Shown here piece after piece: positions 42,285-51,948 of a DNA stretch of 64,000 bases. The first letter of the stretch is position 1, and each line of letters starts with the position of its first letter. This DNA comes from Veillonella dispar (GTDB taxonomy: Bacteria; Bacillota; Negativicutes; Veillonellales; Veillonellaceae): assembly GCF_900637515.1 (NCBI RefSeq), contig NZ_LR134375.1, forward strand, positions 1,075,952-1,139,951. Reading direction: 5' to 3'. The notes under the pieces are model-generated. The model did no database searches. It saw nothing but the letters and a program-made list of their open reading frames with translations, and was not told the origin of the DNA. Made by a program: the position numbers and the translations under genes.

Positions 42285-43144
42285 CGCTTTTCTAGCGCAA
42301 ATGTATGCCAAGGCCCTGCAATGCGCTCCTCAATAATATGCCAATTAGCCTCAATATATGGCATGATTTCATCATAACGATTATCTATAATACCACTAAT
42401 GATTAAAATGCCTTGATCATCCAGTTTCTTACCAATTTGAGGTAATAATATTTTGAGTGGATCTACGGTTAGATTCGCTAAAATTATTTGAGCAGTACCA
42501 TTGAAATCACTATCCAAATTACCACAAATTATTTCAGCTGATACATGATTATTCTCACAGTTAATACGCGCTTGATTTGCAGCATACTCTTCAATATCAA
42601 TACCAACTAAATGTTTGATGCCTAACTGAGCTGCTACCAATAAAAGGATACCAGTGCCAGTACCAATATCTAAACAAGTAACAGTGTCAAGATCCATAGA
42701 TTCACTATAAGATTTCAATAACTCTGCACAAGTCCGTGTAGTCTCATGGGATCCAGTACCAAAAGAAATATCTGAATCGATTTCAATAATAGTTTTATGA
42801 TCCACATTATCGTATTCCTGCCAAGCTGGTTTAATAATCAAATTTGGTAGGATTTCTGTGGGTTCAATATATTGTTGCCAAGAATTAAGCCATGTAGATT
42901 CATCTAATATATTAGCATTAATTGATGTAACACTAATATTTGCCTCTGTAAGACGATTTTCTATATCTGACTTAATTGTATCTACATCCAAAGATGGATC
43001 CGCATACATTGTTAATTTAATTAAATTGGGCTGATTTTCTACATCTTCTTCTATAATTCCATTGTCTGCATAATCGTCAAAAAGAGTAGTCACCTCATCG
43101 GTGGCTACTCTTTCACAGACAATGGATACTTCTATCCATTGCAT
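42281..43144 (-). CDS. prmA: Ribosomal protein L11 methyltransferase
   Basis: Methylates the N-terminus and lysines of L11. The 287-residue protein has an N-terminal substrate domain (MQWIEVSIVCER) and a SAM domain with SFGTGSHETTRTC, LDIGTGTGILLLVAAQLG and ILANLTVDPL. The ATG at 43144 with AAAGGAGC is preferred over the upstream in-frame start at 43177. It follows dnaJ by about 55 nt, the usual order in Firmicutes heat-shock operons. Confidence 0.96.
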   Translation of the reverse strand: MQWIEVSIVCERVATDEVTTLFDDYADNGIIEEDVENQPNLIKLTMYADPSLDVDTIKSDIENRLTEANISVTSINANILDESTWLNSWQQYIEPTEILPNLIIKPAWQEYDNVDHKTIIEIDSDISFGTGSHETTRTCAELLKSYSESMDLDTVTCLDIGTGTGILLLVAAQLGIKHLVGIDIEEYAANQARINCENNHVSAEIICGNLDSDFNGTAQIILANLTVDPLKILLPQIGKKLDDQGILIISGIIDNRYDEIMPYIEANWHIIEERIAGPWHTFALEKR

Positions 43145-43199
43145 ATATGCTCCTTTATAGGGAATGTGATGGAACAAACCATTCCTTCACATGAGCTGT

Positions 43200-44357
43200 T
43201 CATTTAGTCAAACAGTCCTTAATTTTTTCAAAGAGACTCTTGCTCACTTGTAAGTTATTTACATCTTCGTTGCTTTCATTTGCAAAGCGTAATAATAACT
43301 CACGTTGAGTGTCTGTCAACTTCTTAGGCGTTTGGACAGTTACTACAATATGTTGGTCCCCCCGTTGTTTAGGGTTACGCAAATATGGAATACCTTTGCC
43401 CTTTACGCGGAATGCCGTTCCCGTTTGAGTACCTTCCGGAATCTTTAACTCTACTTTACCATCTAAGGTGTTAACTTGTATAGTCGCACCTAATGCTGCT
43501 TGAGCAAAGCTAATATTTACACGGCTAATAACGTCATTACCATTTCGTTCAAATTCCTTATGAGGACGAACGAAGATATACACGTAAAGATCGCCTTTTG
43601 GACCACCTAAGATACCAGGTTCACCTTCATTAGCAACGCGTAAGCGGGAACCACTATCTACACCTGCTGGAATTTTGATAGAGATTTTACGTTTTGCCAA
43701 CATTTCACCTGTTCCACGACATTTGGAACAAGGTTTTTCGATGCTTTTACCAGTACCATGACAGCGGGAACAAGTGCGAACGGATTGCATACGTCCAAAT
43801 GGAGTATTTTGAATAACCGCTTCTTGGCCAGAACCATGACAGTTTGGACAAGTATCGACACGAGATCCTGGTTCACCACCAGTACCATGACAGTGATCAC
43901 ATTCTTCATGACGATGCACTTCTATTTCCATAGATTTACCAAAGGCTGCATCTTCAAAGGAAATATCAATATCTTCGCGCAAGTCATTGCCTTTTTGAGG
44001 GCCTTGTTGTTGGCGTCCACCGCCAAACATGCCACCAAAAATGTCGCCAAAGATATCACCAAAGCCGCCAGCTTGACCACCGAAACCGCCAAAGCCACCT
44101 TGGAAACCACCGGCGCCAGCGCCGCCTCCTTGTTTGAAGGCGTCGTGGCCGAATTGGTCATATTGAGCTTTTTTTGTTTCGTCAGACAATACTTCGTAAG
44201 CTTCGTTAGCTTCTTTAAACTTTGCTTCCGCTTCCTTTGGATTATCTTTATTTACATCTGGATGGTATTGGCGTGCCTTTTTACGGAAGGCTTTTTTGAT
44301 TTCATCTTGAGAGGCATTTTTGCTAACCCCTAGGATGTCATAATAATCACGTGCCAT
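43200..44357 (-). CDS. dnaJ: Chaperone DnaJ
   Basis: Hsp40 co-chaperone stimulating DnaK. The 385-residue protein has a J domain with the HPD motif (YHPDVNKD, residues 31-37), a Gly/Phe-rich linker of about 45 residues rich in GGFGG repeats, four zinc-binding CxxCxGxG motifs ([32 protein letters not shown]) and a C-terminal substrate-binding domain. It starts 16 nt after dnaK. The plus strand of the linker region contains a long chance frame that is not a gene. Confidence 0.98.
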   Translation of the reverse strand: MARDYYDILGVSKNASQDEIKKAFRKKARQYHPDVNKDNPKEAEAKFKEANEAYEVLSDETKKAQYDQFGHDAFKQGGGAGAGGFQGGFGGFGGQAGGFGDIFGDIFGGMFGGGRQQQGPQKGNDLREDIDISFEDAAFGKSMEIEVHRHEECDHCHGTGGEPGSRVDTCPNCHGSGQEAVIQNTPFGRMQSVRTCSRCHGTGKSIEKPCSKCRGTGEMLAKRKISIKIPAGVDSGSRLRVANEGEPGILGGPKGDLYVYIFVRPHKEFERNGNDVISRVNISFAQAALGATIQVNTLDGKVELKIPEGTQTGTAFRVKGKGIPYLRNPKQRGDQHIVVTVQTPKKLTDTQRELLLRFANESNEDVNNLQVSKSLFEKIKDCLTK

Positions 44358-44373
44358 TAGTTACCAACCCTTC

Positions 44374-46215
44374 TTATTTCTTGTCGTCATCCACTACTGT
44401 GTAATCAGCATCAACTACATTGTCATCAGATTTTGTTTGTTGTTGACCTTGATCTGCACCACCAGCTGCTTGTTGAGCTTGTTGTGCTGCTGCATACATT
44501 TGTTCTGCTAATTTATGTAATGGTTGTTCCAAAGCTTCACTATCTTTTTTGATGTCTTCGATGTTGCCAGCTTCGATAGATTTTTTCAATTTATCTTTTG
44601 CTTCTTCAACTTCTTTCAATAAAGCAGTATCGCCTTTACCATCAAGTTCTTTCAATGCTTTTTCAGCTTGGTATACCAAGGAATCTGCATTGTTTTTAAC
44701 ATCTAATTCTTCTTTTCTAGCTTTATCTTCTGCTGCATGAGCTTCAGCTTCTTTAACCATGCGTTCGATTTCGTCTTCTTTCAAGCCGCTAGAAGAAGTA
44801 ATTGTAATTTTTTGTTCCTTTTGAGTACCCAAATCTTTAGCTTTTACGTGTACGATACCGTTAGCATCGATGTCGAATGTTACTTCGATTTGTGGAACCC
44901 CACGAGGAGCTGCTGGGATACCATCCAAGTTGAAGCGACCCAATGTTTTATTATCGGCTGCGAACTCACGTTCACCTTGCAATACATGGATATCTACAGA
45001 TGGTTGGTTATCTGCTGCAGTGGAGAATACTTGAGATTTAGATGTAGGAATTGTAGTGTTACGATCGATAATACGTGTGAATACACCACCCATTGTTTCG
45101 ATACCAAGAGACAATGGAGTTACATCAAGTAACAATACGTCTTTTACTTCACCTACTAATACACCACCTTGAATAGCAGCACCGATAGCTACACATTCAT
45201 CAGGGTTAACATTTTTAGTTGGTTCTTTACCCAATACTTTTTTAATAGCTTCTTGTACAGCTGGAATACGGCTAGAACCACCAACTAACAATACTTTATC
45301 GATATCGGATGCAGATAAACCAGCATCGTTCATAGCTTTACGAGTAGGTTCAATAGTAGCTTGTACCAAATCAGCTGTCAATTCTTCGAATTTAGCACGA
45401 GTCAATGTTACATCCAAGTGTTTAGGACCTGTAGCATCAGCTGTGATGAATGGCAAGTTGATATTTGTGCTAGCTACGCCAGACAATTCAATTTTAGCTT
45501 TTTCAGCAGCTTCTTTTAAACGTTGGTCAGCTAATTTATCATTAGATAAATCGATACCAGTTTCTTTTTTGAATTCTTCAATAAGGTAGTTCATGATACG
45601 TTGGTCGAAGTCATCGCCACCAAGATGGTTATTACCAGATGTTGCCAATACTTCGAATACGCCATCACCAAGTTCAAGGATAGATACGTCGAATGTACCA
45701 CCACCAAGGTCAAATACAAGAACTTTACCGTCTTCATCTTTATCTACACCATATGCAAGAGCAGCTGCTGTAGGTTCGTTGATGATACGAAGTACTTCAA
45801 GACCAGCAATCGCACCAGCGTCTTTAGTAGCTTGACGTTGAGCATCTGTAAAGTATGCAGGAACTGTAATAACAGCTTGTTTTACAGGTTCGCCCAAGTA
45901 AGCTTCTGCATCAGCTTTGATTTTTTGAAGAATCATAGCAGAAATTTCTTGTGGTGTATAAGATTTACCTTCTACAGTTACTTTGTAGTCAGTACCCATG
46001 TGACGTTTAATAGAAATGATTGTGTTTTCTGGGTTAGATACAGCTTGACGTTTAGCTAATTGACCAACTAAACGTTCGCCATTTTTTGCAAAACCAACAA
46101 CGGAAGGAGTTGTACGCGCGCCTTCTTGGTTAGTAATAACCGTAGGTTCGCCGCCTTCCATAACCGCAACACAAGAGTTTGTAGTACCTAAATCAATACC
46201 AATTACCTTTGCCAT
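44374..46215 (-). CDS. dnaK: Chaperone DnaK (Hsp70)
   Basis: ATP-driven chaperone. The 613-residue protein begins [14 protein letters not shown], has the phosphate motif [13 protein letters not shown] near residue 170 and the [13 protein letters not shown] segment, then the substrate-binding domain and a Gln-rich tail ([11 protein letters not shown]) ending in an acidic stretch. AGGAGG precedes the ATG. Regular codons and a strong ribosome site suggest high expression. It is third in hrcA-grpE-dnaK-dnaJ, under CIRCE control. Confidence 0.98.
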   Translation of the reverse strand: MAKVIGIDLGTTNSCVAVMEGGEPTVITNQEGARTTPSVVGFAKNGERLVGQLAKRQAVSNPENTIISIKRHMGTDYKVTVEGKSYTPQEISAMILQKIKADAEAYLGEPVKQAVITVPAYFTDAQRQATKDAGAIAGLEVLRIINEPTAAALAYGVDKDEDGKVLVFDLGGGTFDVSILELGDGVFEVLATSGNNHLGGDDFDQRIMNYLIEEFKKETGIDLSNDKLADQRLKEAAEKAKIELSGVASTNINLPFITADATGPKHLDVTLTRAKFEELTADLVQATIEPTRKAMNDAGLSASDIDKVLLVGGSSRIPAVQEAIKKVLGKEPTKNVNPDECVAIGAAIQGGVLVGEVKDVLLLDVTPLSLGIETMGGVFTRIIDRNTTIPTSKSQVFSTAADNQPSVDIHVLQGEREFAADNKTLGRFNLDGIPAAPRGVPQIEVTFDIDANGIVHVKAKDLGTQKEQKITITSSSGLKEDEIERMVKEAEAHAAEDKARKEELDVKNNADSLVYQAEKALKELDGKGDTALLKEVEEAKDKLKKSIEAGNIEDIKKDSEALEQPLHKLAEQMYAAAQQAQQAAGGADQGQQQTKSDDNVVDADYTVVDDDKK

Positions 46216-46243
46216 AATATATGCCTCCTAAAACCTTTATAAT

Positions 46244-46789
46244 CTATTCAACAACTTTTACCATTGCTGGACGAATACAACGACCATCAACAGTATAGCC
46301 AGTTTGCAATACTTCACATACCGTATCAGATTCATATTCATCTGACGGCACTCGCATAATTGCTTGATGGAAATTTGGATCAAATGGTTTGCCAACCGCA
46401 TCGATAACGGCTAAACCATGTTTAGATAACATAGCCATCAAATTTTGATGAATCATGATAAATCCATCAAGGAATACCTTAGCATCACCTTCTGCTGGAC
46501 TTTGAACAGCTCGTTCAAAGTTATCTAATACAGGAAGTAAATCTGTAAGTACATCCCCTTTAACATATCCTGCAAGTTGCTCTTTTTCTTGGTTAGTACG
46601 ACGTTTGAAGTTTTCAAAGTCAGCTTGCAAACGCTTATACCGATTATCGAAATCTGCTTTAAGCTCATCTAATACGTGAGCAGCGTCAGCAACAACTTCT
46701 TCAGTTTCTTCCACAGCCGGTTCCTCTACATTAGTAGCATTTGCTGTTTCGTCTACTGTTTCTTGTTTAATGTCTTGTTCTTCAGCCAT
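46244..46789 (-). CDS. grpE: Nucleotide exchange factor GrpE
   Basis: Releases ADP from DnaK. The 181-residue protein has a very acidic N-terminus (Glu and Asp rich, residues 1-40), a long helical coiled-coil region with LKADFDNRYKRLQADFENFKRRT and a C-terminal beta domain containing QTGYTVDGRCIRPAMVKV. It lies 12 nt after hrcA and 28 nt before dnaK in the heat-shock operon. Confidence 0.97.
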   Translation of the reverse strand: MAEEQDIKQETVDETANATNVEEPAVEETEEVVADAAHVLDELKADFDNRYKRLQADFENFKRRTNQEKEQLAGYVKGDVLTDLLPVLDNFERAVQSPAEGDAKVFLDGFIMIHQNLMAMLSKHGLAVIDAVGKPFDPNFHQAIMRVPSDEYESDTVCEVLQTGYTVDGRCIRPAMVKVVE

Positions 46790-46801
46790 TATATACCCTT
46801 T

Positions 46802-47818
46802 CTATTTTTGTTCTTTTACCATAGATTCCATCATATGTTTCATGTGAGACAACATTCCAATAATACGACCATATTCCATACGTGTCGGTCCTAGAATAGC
46901 AAGTGTACCAATAGGCTGATCTTGATTTGTGAAATCAGCTTGTACCACACTCATAGAATGTAGTGCTTCAGTATCATTTTCATCGCCAATCTTTACCTTC
47001 ACAGGTGTAGGTGAATCATCCTTTAAAAGTTGTCCCAATTGATTTTGCTCTTCCACTAATGAAAGTAAGGGTTGTACTTTTTCAACAGACTTAAACTCTG
47101 GTTGATTTAACAACTCCGTGGTACCTACAGAATAGAACAACTTACGTTTATTAATTGCTCGTAATAATGTTTCTGAAAGGATCATCAAAATCCCTTGGGG
47201 TCCTTCCATATGAATCAAAAGTGTTCCTAACACTTCAGCCGTTACATGACCAATACTTACATTCTGTAATGCATTGCTAAATTGCATAGCCAAACTTTGT
47301 AATACATCAGGCGAAACGCCTTCAGTAAAGTACATCAATTCATTATCAAGAGCTCCTGTCTCAGTAATGACAACCATAACTGCTTGATGTGAATCGAGGG
47401 GCAACACATGAATGTATTTGATTAATGCTCTATCATGAGCTGGAGCTAAGAATAAACTCATGCTATGGCTTACTTGTGATAATAATTTAGCCATATTTAA
47501 GAAGAGCTCACTCGTCGATCCATTGGAATGTTTCCATAACATTTCAATTTTTTCAGCATCCTGTAATGGAACAGGTTGTCGACTCAACATAGAGTCAACA
47601 TATAAGCGATAGCCTTTTGCTGAAGGAATACGTCCAGCCGATGTATGAGGTTGCTCTAAATAGCCTAACTCCTCTAAATCGGACATTTCATTTCGCACTG
47701 TTGCCGGACTTATACCAAGATTATAATTCTTGGCAATGGTTCTTGACCCTACCGGTTCAGCAGATTTAACGTAGTCTTCAATTATGGCTCGCAAGATGCG
47801 CTGTTTTCTTTCATCCAT
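46802..47818 (-). CDS. hrcA: Heat-inducible transcription repressor HrcA
   Basis: Repressor that binds CIRCE and senses free GroEL. The 338-residue protein begins MDERKQRILRAIIEDY and has a winged helix with GSRTIAKNYNLGISPATVRNEMSDLEELGYLEQPHTSAGRIPS, followed by a GAF-like domain. The ATG at 47818 with AGAGGTG is chosen over a longer in-frame start that would place coding sequence nearer to the CIRCE. It heads hrcA-grpE-dnaK-dnaJ and autoregulates through the adjacent operator. Confidence 0.97.
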   Translation of the reverse strand: MDERKQRILRAIIEDYVKSAEPVGSRTIAKNYNLGISPATVRNEMSDLEELGYLEQPHTSAGRIPSAKGYRLYVDSMLSRQPVPLQDAEKIEMLWKHSNGSTSELFLNMAKLLSQVSHSMSLFLAPAHDRALIKYIHVLPLDSHQAVMVVITETGALDNELMYFTEGVSPDVLQSLAMQFSNALQNVSIGHVTAEVLGTLLIHMEGPQGILMILSETLLRAINKRKLFYSVGTTELLNQPEFKSVEKVQPLLSLVEEQNQLGQLLKDDSPTPVKVKIGDENDTEALHSMSVVQADFTNQDQPIGTLAILGPTRMEYGRIIGMLSHMKHMMESMVKEQK

Positions 47819-47832
47819 AATGACACCTCTTG

Positions 47833-47859
47833 TTAGCACTCATAAACTTTGAGTGCTAA
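47833..47859 (-). promoter_or_regulatory. CIRCE operator
   Basis: Exact CIRCE: TTAGCACTC (47833-47841), 9-nt spacer, GAGTGCTAA (47851-47859), located 15 nt upstream of hrcA and just downstream of its -10 box. It is the HrcA binding site. Confidence 0.97.
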
Positions 47860-47870
47860 TCGCATGTATA

Positions 47871-47898
47871 ATATTATCACATTGGAAAAAATTGTCAA
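47871..47898 (-). promoter_or_regulatory. Promoter of the hrcA operon
   Basis: TTGACA at 47898-47893, a 16-nt spacer and TAATAT at 47876-47871; TATTAT three bases further is an alternative -10. The CIRCE lies right at the expected transcription start, as is usual for this regulation. Confidence 0.85.
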
Positions 47899-47915
47899 GC
47901 AAAAAATCCTTAAAA

Positions 47916-47977
47916 AGTCAAATAATATCTATTTAGTCAAAAAGACAATTCAATATTTTTGATTAATTAGTCAAAAA
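47916..47977. repeat. Repeated AGTCAAA boxes upstream of the hrcA promoter
   Basis: AGTCAAA occurs at 47916, 47935 and 47969; the last two share TTAGTCAAAAA. The third is half of an inverted repeat, TTTTTGA (47956-47962) and TCAAAAA (47971-47977). The cluster lies 20-80 bp upstream of the hrcA -35. It could bind a regulator or be chance in AT-rich DNA. Confidence 0.35.
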
Positions 47978-47998
47978 ATCAAAGTGTAACAATAAGAA

Positions 47999-48103
47999 AA
48001 CACTTATACTATCTACGTTTATGTCATATCCTAAATTTTCAATCTTAGAATATGTTGGTCTAATAAAATTTATGTTATTAAGACCTGAAATAGTATAAGT
48101 GTT
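47999..48103 (-). ncRNA. 105-nt three-way-junction element of unknown family (ncRNA or MITE)
   Basis: A perfect 14-bp terminal inverted repeat, AACACTTATACTAT (47999-48012) and ATAGTATAAGTGTT (48090-48103), encloses two hairpins: 48025-48054 (10-bp stem) and 48057-48085 (10-bp stem with one bulge). The first inner stem has a C-A mismatch in plus-strand RNA but a G-U pair in minus-strand RNA, favouring minus-strand transcription. It is followed on minus by TTTTCTTATTGTT. It lies between the siroheme-type gene and hrcA. No known RNA family was recognised. Confidence 0.55.
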
Positions 48104-48237
48104 AATATTTGTAATAATTCTATTGTAATTTTATTGTTAATGAACTCTTAGTTAGATTACTTTCTAGCCATGCACATTTATAGATTAAGAACCATATACC
48201 AGAACCATAAATCAATGAGAAGTATAAATATAATAAT
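48104..48237. other. AT-rich spacer after the siroheme-type gene
   Basis: This stretch, together with the structured element, the AGTCAAA boxes and the hrcA promoter, makes a gap of more than 400 bp between genes. No frame with a ribosome site and no clear terminator of the upstream gene was seen. Confidence 0.45.
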
Positions 48238-48840
48238 TTATAGTTCTACACCTTCTAATGGATTACCAAGTCGTTCTAAGAGTTTTCCCATACGCTCACG
48301 TGGTTCCCCATGTTCCGCATACCAATCAACTAAAATATCTACAGCTTTTTTAGATTGCTCTACAGTAAGCTGTCTAGCCAAAATTTTGCCAGCTTCTGGT
48401 CTCATACCTGTATTACCGCCAACAGCCAACATAAAACCTTGGGATGTACCAATAAAAGCAATATCTTTTACCATTGCATCTGGACAGTTACGACCACATC
48501 CACTGATGCCAATTTTGCACTTATGTGATGTTTTTCGGCCGTAATGTTTTCTCTCTACATAATCAGCTAACTCTTTTGTTTCCATTTGGCCATTTTTACA
48601 ATAGCCTTTACCAACGCAAGCAATTAAGGAATTAACCCCTCTATGAATAACCGTAGTTACACCTTCAGGTAATTCGGAAATAAGCTGTTCCTTATCTTCT
48701 TTTTCAATACCTGTAATTTGTATACCTGTTACAACATGACGAAAGGATCCACCATATTTTTCAGCTAATTCTATGCATGCCTTCATTTGGTCTAAACTAA
48801 ATTCATTATGTAAACCGTGTAAAATAACCGATGTCTTCAT
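48238..48840 (-). CDS. Small nitrite/sulfite reductase-like siroheme/4Fe-4S protein
   Basis: A 200-residue protein resembling one half of the nitrite/sulfite reductase fold. It has an N-terminal ferredoxin-like region, then a cysteine pair in IACVGKGYCKNG (CX5C) and a second pair in ISGCGRNCPDAM (CX3C), the pattern that holds a 4Fe-4S cluster next to siroheme. It lacks the second half of the full reductases (about 500 residues). Start at 48840 with GAGGAGG. It appears monocistronic. Substrate unknown; similar small proteins occur in anaerobes. Confidence 0.8.
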   Translation of the reverse strand: MKTSVILHGLHNEFSLDQMKACIELAEKYGGSFRHVVTGIQITGIEKEDKEQLISELPEGVTTVIHRGVNSLIACVGKGYCKNGQMETKELADYVERKHYGRKTSHKCKIGISGCGRNCPDAMVKDIAFIGTSQGFMLAVGGNTGMRPEAGKILARQLTVEQSKKAVDILVDWYAEHGEPRERMGKLLERLGNPLEGVEL

Positions 48841-48921
48841 CGTTCCTCCTCAAATCTAGCATGCTTATTCATCATCATCCTATTTATACTAACATATTAG
48901 ATTTTGAGAAACTGTGAAAAA

Positions 48922-50106
48922 TTACTCACGAATAAATTGACTAAATACATAGTTACCATGTTTTGCCCCTTCCGAGGTTAAATGATAACTATCATTTTCA
49001 TATTCTAATAGGTCTTTGTTAACTAAATCGTTCAAAGTAGTACTAAATAAATTAACCACAGATATGCCAAATCGCTTTTTAAACGTATGTTCATTAAGGC
49101 CCCATTTAGTACGAAGTGCTAAAAAACAAAAATCCTCTTGGGCCCGCTCTACCGTAATAGTCTCCGTATCGATAGTAGGCATAGTATATCGATCAACAGC
49201 TTGTATATAAGGCATAACATTACGATTGTTACTGCGACGAACTCCGTCATAAAAAGAATGAGCACCTGCACCAAATCCTAAATAATCTACATAGTGCCAA
49301 TACTTTAAATTATGACGACTATAGGAATTATCCTTACTGAAATTAGAAATTTCATATCGTTCAAAACCTAAATCTTTTAACCCAGCCATCATCATGTCAT
49401 ACATAGATTCATCAATGGTTTCACTAGGAATAGAAATAAGGTTCTTATCTACTAAATGATATAAATAAGTCCCTACCTCAACTTGAAGTCCATACGTTGA
49501 AATATGATTAATTGGCAAGTCTTTTACAATATCTAAATTATGTTGAATATCCTCTAAGGTTTGTCGTGGCAAACCATAGATTAAATCAATATTAATATCA
49601 GTAAAGCCCGCCTCTTTAGCATCGTAAACAGCTTGTTTAGCCTTTTCACCATTATGACTGCGATGCAGCATAGTAAGCGCCTTATCATCAAAGGTTTGAA
49701 CACCAAAACTAATGCGATTAAAACCAAGATTAACTAACTTAGTTAGATACTGTAAATCTACTTCCCCAGGATTTGATTCAATAGTCATATGACAATCATC
49801 TGTAATTGTAAACGTACTTTTGATTTTATCTACAATCATCTGTAACTGTTGAATTGATAATTCAGTAGGCGTACCACCACCAAAGTAAATAGTATCAATA
49901 GGTCTAGATTTAGACTCTGGGTGTTCTGTAACCCATAAATCTATTTCTTGTACTAATGCATATACATAGGTTTCGTAATAATCTTGTAAATTTTGATAAG
50001 CTGGAAAATCACAGTACATACATTTCTGTTTACAAAAAGGGATATGGACATACAGGCCCATATCCCCAAGTGCAGACAGATTCAGAGTATTAGAATCTGT
50101 TTTCAT
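48922..50106 (-). CDS. hemW: HemW-like radical SAM protein
   Basis: A 394-residue radical SAM protein related to HemN. It has YVHIPFCKQKCMYCDF near residue 22 (CxxxCxxC cluster), TIYFGGGTPTEL, NPGEVDL and YEISNFSK motifs. HemW members bind and transfer heme and lack coproporphyrinogen oxidase activity, and they usually sit next to lepA, as here. The ATG at 50106 lies 4 nt after the lepA stop, with GAGG upstream; a TTG at 50121 would overlap lepA and is less likely. Confidence 0.92.
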   Translation of the reverse strand: MKTDSNTLNLSALGDMGLYVHIPFCKQKCMYCDFPAYQNLQDYYETYVYALVQEIDLWVTEHPESKSRPIDTIYFGGGTPTELSIQQLQMIVDKIKSTFTITDDCHMTIESNPGEVDLQYLTKLVNLGFNRISFGVQTFDDKALTMLHRSHNGEKAKQAVYDAKEAGFTDINIDLIYGLPRQTLEDIQHNLDIVKDLPINHISTYGLQVEVGTYLYHLVDKNLISIPSETIDESMYDMMMAGLKDLGFERYEISNFSKDNSYSRHNLKYWHYVDYLGFGAGAHSFYDGVRRSNNRNVMPYIQAVDRYTMPTIDTETITVERAQEDFCFLALRTKWGLNEHTFKKRFGISVVNLFSTTLNDLVNKDLLEYENDSYHLTSEGAKHGNYVFSQFIRE

Positions 50107-50110
50107 TATA

Positions 50111-51910
50111 TTAGTCCTCAACTTTGAGAATAGCCATGAATGCTTCTTGTGGAATCTCTACAGAGCCCACAGACTTCATACGTTTCTTACCGGCTTTTTG
50201 TTTTTCTAGCAATTTACGTTTACGAGAGATATCGCCACCATAACATTTTGCTAAAACGTCCTTACGCCAAGCTTTTACAGTTTCACGAGCTACAATTTTA
50301 GTACCTACTGCTGCTTGAATAGGAATTTCAAACATTTGACGAGGAATGAGTTCTTTTAATTTTTCCGCTAGTGCACGACCACGTGTAGCAGCACGGTCTT
50401 TGTGTACGATAATGGACAATGCATCTACAGGATCACCATTTAATAGAATATCCATCTTAACCATCGGAGATTGTTTATAACCAATCAATTCATAGTCTAA
50501 TGATGCATAACCCTTTGTAGCGGATTTTAACTTATCAAAGTAATCGTAAATGATTTCACTTAAAGGTAAGTGATACACAACAGATACACGTGTTTCATCC
50601 AAATATTCCATGGATTGATATTCACCGCGTTTATCTTGAGACAATTCCATAATAGTGCCAACAAAATCTTTAGGTACGATTGTAGTAGCCTTTACATAAG
50701 GCTCCTCAATGTAGTCGATTTCTGTTGGTGGTGGTAATTTAGCAGGATTGTCCACTTCGAGCATTTCCCCATTTGTCTTGTAAACCTTATAGTTTACAGA
50801 TGGAGCAGTTGTAATAAGGGATAAGTTATATTCACGTTCCAACCGTTCTTGAATAACATCCATATGTAATAGGCCGAGGAAACCACAACGGAATCCGAAG
50901 CCCAATGCCAAAGATGTTTCTGCTTCGTATTCTAAAGCAGCATCATTAAGTTGTAACTTTTCAAGTGCATCCCGAAGATTTTCATAGTCTTTAGAATCTG
51001 TTGGATATAAGCCACAATAAACCATAGATACAGCTTTGCGATAGCCAGGTAATGGTTCTGGAGCTGGGTTACTAGCTAATGTTACAGTATCACCAACGTG
51101 ACAATCAGCTACATTCTTAATGCTAGCCGCAATACAACCTACAGAGCCACATGGTAACTCCTGAACAGGTACAAGATTTGGTGTAAAGATACCAAGTTCT
51201 GTTACATCAAAATCCTTTTTATCATGCATCATACGGATTGTATCTTTTGCTTTAATCGTACCTTCTTTTACACGTACATAAGCAATAGCGCCTTTATACG
51301 CATCAAAACGGCTATCAAAAATCAAAGCTCTAGTTGGTTCATCAGATTTATCTGGCGGTGCAGGCACCTTATTTACGATAGCTTCCAAAATATCTGGAAT
51401 GCCAATACCAGATTTAGCAGAACATAAAACTGCTTCTGATGCATCTAAACCAATAATATCCTCAATTTCATGTTTAACTCGATCAGGATCTGCAGAAGGC
51501 AAATCAATTTTGTTAATAACAGGAATGATTTCAAGATCATGTTCTAAAGCGAGATACACATTTGCCAACGTTTGTGCCTCTACACCTTGTGCAGCATCTA
51601 CTACGAGTAATGCGCCTTCACAAGCTGCAAGAGAACGAGATACTTCATAGCTGAAATCCACATGGCCCGGAGTATCAATAAGGTTCAATGTATATTCTTC
51701 ACCATCTTGTGCTTTATACAAAATGCGAACAGATTGGGCTTTAATGGTAATGCCCCTTTCCCGTTCTAAATCCATAGAGTCTAGAACTTGGGCTTCCATT
51801 TCGCGTTTTTGTAATGTGCCAGTATATTCAATTAATCTATCGGCAATGGTAGATTTACCATGGTCAATATGAGCTATAATACAGAAGTTTCTAATCTTTT
51901 TCGTTGACAT
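50111..51910 (-). CDS. lepA: Elongation factor 4 (LepA)
   Basis: Ribosome-associated GTPase. The 599-residue protein has the G1 motif [23 protein letters not shown] and CSAKSGIG, followed by EF-G-like domains and the LepA-specific C-terminal domain ([23 protein letters not shown]). The start at 51910 is set by family alignment and an in-frame stop upstream. Its only Shine-Dalgarno is 31 nt away, across a hairpin (separate entry). It sits between mnmA and hemW. Confidence 0.97.
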   Translation of the reverse strand: MSTKKIRNFCIIAHIDHGKSTIADRLIEYTGTLQKREMEAQVLDSMDLERERGITIKAQSVRILYKAQDGEEYTLNLIDTPGHVDFSYEVSRSLAACEGALLVVDAAQGVEAQTLANVYLALEHDLEIIPVINKIDLPSADPDRVKHEIEDIIGLDASEAVLCSAKSGIGIPDILEAIVNKVPAPPDKSDEPTRALIFDSRFDAYKGAIAYVRVKEGTIKAKDTIRMMHDKKDFDVTELGIFTPNLVPVQELPCGSVGCIAASIKNVADCHVGDTVTLASNPAPEPLPGYRKAVSMVYCGLYPTDSKDYENLRDALEKLQLNDAALEYEAETSLALGFGFRCGFLGLLHMDVIQERLEREYNLSLITTAPSVNYKVYKTNGEMLEVDNPAKLPPPTEIDYIEEPYVKATTIVPKDFVGTIMELSQDKRGEYQSMEYLDETRVSVVYHLPLSEIIYDYFDKLKSATKGYASLDYELIGYKQSPMVKMDILLNGDPVDALSIIVHKDRAATRGRALAEKLKELIPRQMFEIPIQAAVGTKIVARETVKAWRKDVLAKCYGGDISRKRKLLEKQKAGKKRMKSVGSVEIPQEAFMAILKVED

Positions 51911-51918
51911 ATTATGTG

Positions 51919-51948
51919 AACAAGTTCAAAGAACTTGTTTTCTCCTTT
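51919..51948 (-). promoter_or_regulatory. Hairpin between Shine-Dalgarno and start codon of lepA
   Basis: AAAGGAG lies at 51948-51942, but the lepA ATG is at 51910, a linear gap of 31 nt. Within it AACAAGTTC (51939-51931) pairs perfectly with GAACTTGTT (51927-51919) around a 3-nt loop. Folding leaves 2 + 8 unpaired nt between site and start, a near-normal spacing. No closer Shine-Dalgarno exists, and the frame has a stop just upstream. Confidence 0.7.

Noticed and set aside
43758-44333. 191-codon plus-strand frame opposite dnaJ
   Set aside because: Antisense shadow of dnaJ caused by its repetitive Gly-rich and zinc-motif codons; no ribosome site.
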